From Microbacterium cremeum (GTDB lineage: Bacteria > Actinomycetota > Actinomycetes > Actinomycetales > Microbacteriaceae): a stretch of DNA of 64,000 nt. Positions within the stretch are counted from its first letter, which is position 1, and each line of letters begins with the position of its first letter. A program made the position numbers and the translations under genes. Positions 63,662 to 64,000 of this stretch are shown here, one piece after another. The notes under the pieces are model-generated. The model ran no database searches, had not been told where the DNA came from, and saw only the letters and a program-made list of their open reading frames with translations. Location: the NCBI RefSeq assembly GCF_015277855.1, contig NZ_CP063812.1, forward strand, positions 2,976,001-3,040,000, given 5' to 3'.

Positions 63662-63970
63662 TCAGAGCTTGATCTCGATGTTGACGTCAGCGGGGAGGTC
63701 CAGGCGCATGAGCGAGTCGACGGCCTTCGGCGTCGGGTCGACGATGTCGATGAGGCGCTTGTGGGTGCGCATCTCGAAGTGCTCGCGGCTGTCCTTGTAC
63801 TTGTGGGGAGAACGGATCACGGCGATCACGTTCTTCTCGGTCGGAAGGGGCACGGGGCCCACGACGGTCGCGCCCGCACGGGTCACGGTGTCGACGATCT
63901 TGCGTGCCGACGAGTCGATGACCTCGTGGTCGTACGACTTCAGGCGAATGCGGATCTTCTGTCCCGCCAT
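63662..63970 (-). CDS. rpsJ: 30S ribosomal protein S10
   Basis: 102 aa. [21 protein letters not shown] and [20 protein letters not shown] are diagnostic; also the NusA/NusG antitermination partner NusE. First gene of the S10 operon visible here; AAAGAGAG lies upstream and the promoter is probably beyond the window. Confidence 0.98.
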   Translation of the reverse strand: MAGQKIRIRLKSYDHEVIDSSARKIVDTVTRAGATVVGPVPLPTEKNVIAVIRSPHKYKDSREHFEMRTHKRLIDIVDPTPKAVDSLMRLDLPADVNIEIKL

Positions 63971-64000
63971 TGTCTGCTCACTCTCTTTCCGCGTCGTACC

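Noticed and set aside
1..64000. tRNA, rRNA, insertion sequence or prophage genes
   Set aside because: None of the spacers folds or reads like a tRNA and no transposase, integrase or phage structural gene was seen.

Overview
The window looks like chromosome of a high-GC actinobacterium of the order Micrococcales, most likely a Microbacteriaceae/Microbacterium-type organism. The reasons are the strongly G+C-rich coding with GTG and TTG starts, LPxTG sortase substrates, the rplM-rpsI-glmM arrangement, a spc operon without an S14 gene, several apparently leaderless promoters, and dispersed short repeats typical of this group. This is inference from gene content, not from a database match.

Layout. 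(1) 2-3809: a levan locus with a 5'-truncated GH68 levansucrase, a membrane-anchored or secreted GH32 fructanase and a convergent LacI regulator. (2) 3969-8244: a TRIC-type cation channel protein, then a STAND ATPase (DUF4062 + NB-ARC + TPR-like) interrupted by a frameshift, overlapping an eight-helix membrane protein. (3) 8278-10598 (minus): rplM-rpsI-glmM. (4) 10814-13362 (minus): two CPBP-type intramembrane proteases around a small LPxTG surface protein, whose upstream region carries five GTCCCCC/GGGGGAC palindromes. (5) 13398-30119: an exopolysaccharide locus: low-molecular-weight tyrosine phosphatase, Wzc-like tyrosine kinase, initiating sugar-phosphate transferase, flippase, two pyruvyl transferases, two glycosyltransferases, a Wzy-like polymerase, UDP-glucose dehydrogenase, a frameshifted DUF4012 gene, a second LPxTG protein and a membrane protein. 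(6) 30126-38266: an endonuclease/phosphatase-fold protein, then a GH6 cellulase, response regulator, cellulose-synthase-like GT2, histidine kinase, degenerate GGDEF-like membrane protein and a lipoprotein. (7) 38322-45050: truA, an MscS-type channel with a cyclic-nucleotide-binding domain in an operon with a class III cyclase-like sensor, and an acyltransferase-3/SGNH protein. (8) 45358-48652 (minus): alpha operon infA-rpmJ-rpsM-rpsK-rpoA-rplQ. (9) 48653-50674: an accessory island of microsatellites and three related stem-loops around a nuclease-like gene, lying inside the ribosomal locus. (10) 50675-63970 (minus): S10 and spc operons through secY-adk-map and a DsbA-like gene.

How the genes fit together. 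The centre of the window is about cell-surface carbohydrate: levan, a Wzx/Wzy-type exopolysaccharide controlled by a tyrosine kinase/phosphatase pair, and a possible cellulose-like polymer with its own two-component system. The right third is the universally conserved ribosomal superoperon, decorated with repeats, low-complexity extensions of several ribosomal proteins and one accessory insertion.

Limits. All calls come from reading the sequence and motif knowledge; no searches were run. Two genes carry apparent frameshifts that could be real or sequencing errors. No tRNA, rRNA or convincing CRISPR array was seen.
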